Of a DNA stretch of 5,938 nucleotides, positions 5,694 to 5,938 are shown in pieces. A program made the position numbers and the translations under genes. Every line of letters begins with the position of its first letter. Within the stretch, counting starts at the first letter, position 1. This DNA comes from Gemmatimonadota bacterium (GTDB lineage: Bacteria; Latescibacterota; UBA2968; UBA8231). Location: assembly GCA_026706505.1 (NCBI GenBank), contig JAPOYQ010000154.1:1-5938 (forward strand). The letters are read 5' to 3'. The notes below the pieces were generated by a model. That model saw only the letters and a program-made list of their open reading frames with translations. It searched no databases and had not been told where the DNA came from.

Positions 5694-5938
5694 GATTACC
5701 TACCTCTGGTTCTACACCTGCTTGTCGTAAGAAGCGCCGCATGGACTTCAATGCTCCTTTGTCCATATCTGGCTGTGGATGCGGGCGGTGGAAGACGGCT
5801 CGCACACCTTGGAGATATATGCGGATGCGCGATCCGCGCCCTTCCGTCAATTCTGCCCCAAGTGCCCGTAATAAGTGCTCAATGTCCGTCCATTTCACGT
5901 TGGCGCGAACAGGTTCTGCAAAGACCGCTTGGAGCGTT
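5680..5938 (-). CDS. hicA: HicA-family toxin, HRPHP-type mRNA interferase (5' partial at window edge)
   Basis: The frame stays open from the TAA at 5682-5680 to the right edge, giving 85 residues in the window. HicA toxins are small dsRBD-like proteins that cleave mRNA and are held inactive by HicB. The sequence reads TLQAVFAEPVRAN before the GTG at 5898, then KWTDIEHLLRALGAE, GRGSRIRIYL, GVRAVFHRPHP and a C-terminal helix MRRFLRQAGVEP. The upstream TLQAVFAEPV stretch matches the usual N-terminus of this HicA subgroup (of the form T-L-x-A-I/V-F-A-x-P-V). The GTG at 5898 is therefore an internal valine and not the start. Only a few codons should be missing. This subgroup has HRPHP (first His at residue 50) and no His in the GSR position, where classical HicA has GSH. 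The gene overlaps hicB by 14 bases in the normal toxin-first order. Confidence 0.88.
   Translation of the reverse strand, partial: TLQAVFAEPVRANVKWTDIEHLLRALGAELTEGRGSRIRIYLQGVRAVFHRPHPQPDMDKGALKSMRRFLRQAGVEPEVGNHAES

Overview
This is a GC-rich bacterial segment (roughly 60% GC by eye outside one island). It carries genes for secreted, carbohydrate-active proteins on the left and a toxin-antitoxin pair next to an AT-rich gene on the right. The lineage cannot be read firmly from the sequence. A long secreted protein ending in a FlgD-Ig-like domain with an SPNGDG motif, a PL4-type rhamnogalacturonan lyase and a COG3618-type amidohydrolase together fit an uncultured polysaccharide-degrading phylum such as Latescibacterota or Poribacteria. 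That placement is a guess.

Layout: (1) 2-922 (+), the 3'-terminal 306 codons of a large extracellular protein that starts outside the window. (2) 929-2782 (-), a complete secreted PL4 rhamnogalacturonan endolyase with catalytic, FnIII-like and CBM-like domains. (3) 2783-2878, an AT-rich divergent intergenic region with candidate promoters facing both ways. (4) 2879-3823 (+), an exported protein with a CBM9-like/DOMON-like fold. (5) 3865-4695 (+), a cytoplasmic amidohydrolase of the COG3618/Amidohydro_2 group, probably co-transcribed with (4). (6) 4701-5369 (-), a HAD-superfamily hydrolase in a distinctly AT-rich island (220 G+C in the 600 bases 4741-5340, about 37%). (7) 5370-5693 (-), hicB antitoxin. 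(8) 5680-5938 (-), hicA toxin, whose first few codons lie beyond the right edge.

Genes 2, 4 and 5 could form a small pectin (rhamnogalacturonan) utilisation cluster. The lyase would cut the backbone outside the cell, the CBM9-like protein would bind glycan, and the amidohydrolase belongs to a family that includes sugar-lactone hydrolases. The catabolic link is inference. On the right, hicA overlaps hicB by 14 bases, and the hicB stop codon directly abuts the first possible HAD start (TAAATG), so the HAD gene could be translated as a third cistron of the hicAB unit. Both convergent gene pairs (922/929 and 4695/4701) have only 5-6 bases between stop codons.

I found no CRISPR array, tRNA, rRNA, transposase or clear attachment site. 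I do not see a wholly new system. The most notable points are the AT-rich HAD gene behind hicAB with a non-canonical first motif, the HRPHP-type HicA, and the compact divergent lyase/CBM9 arrangement.
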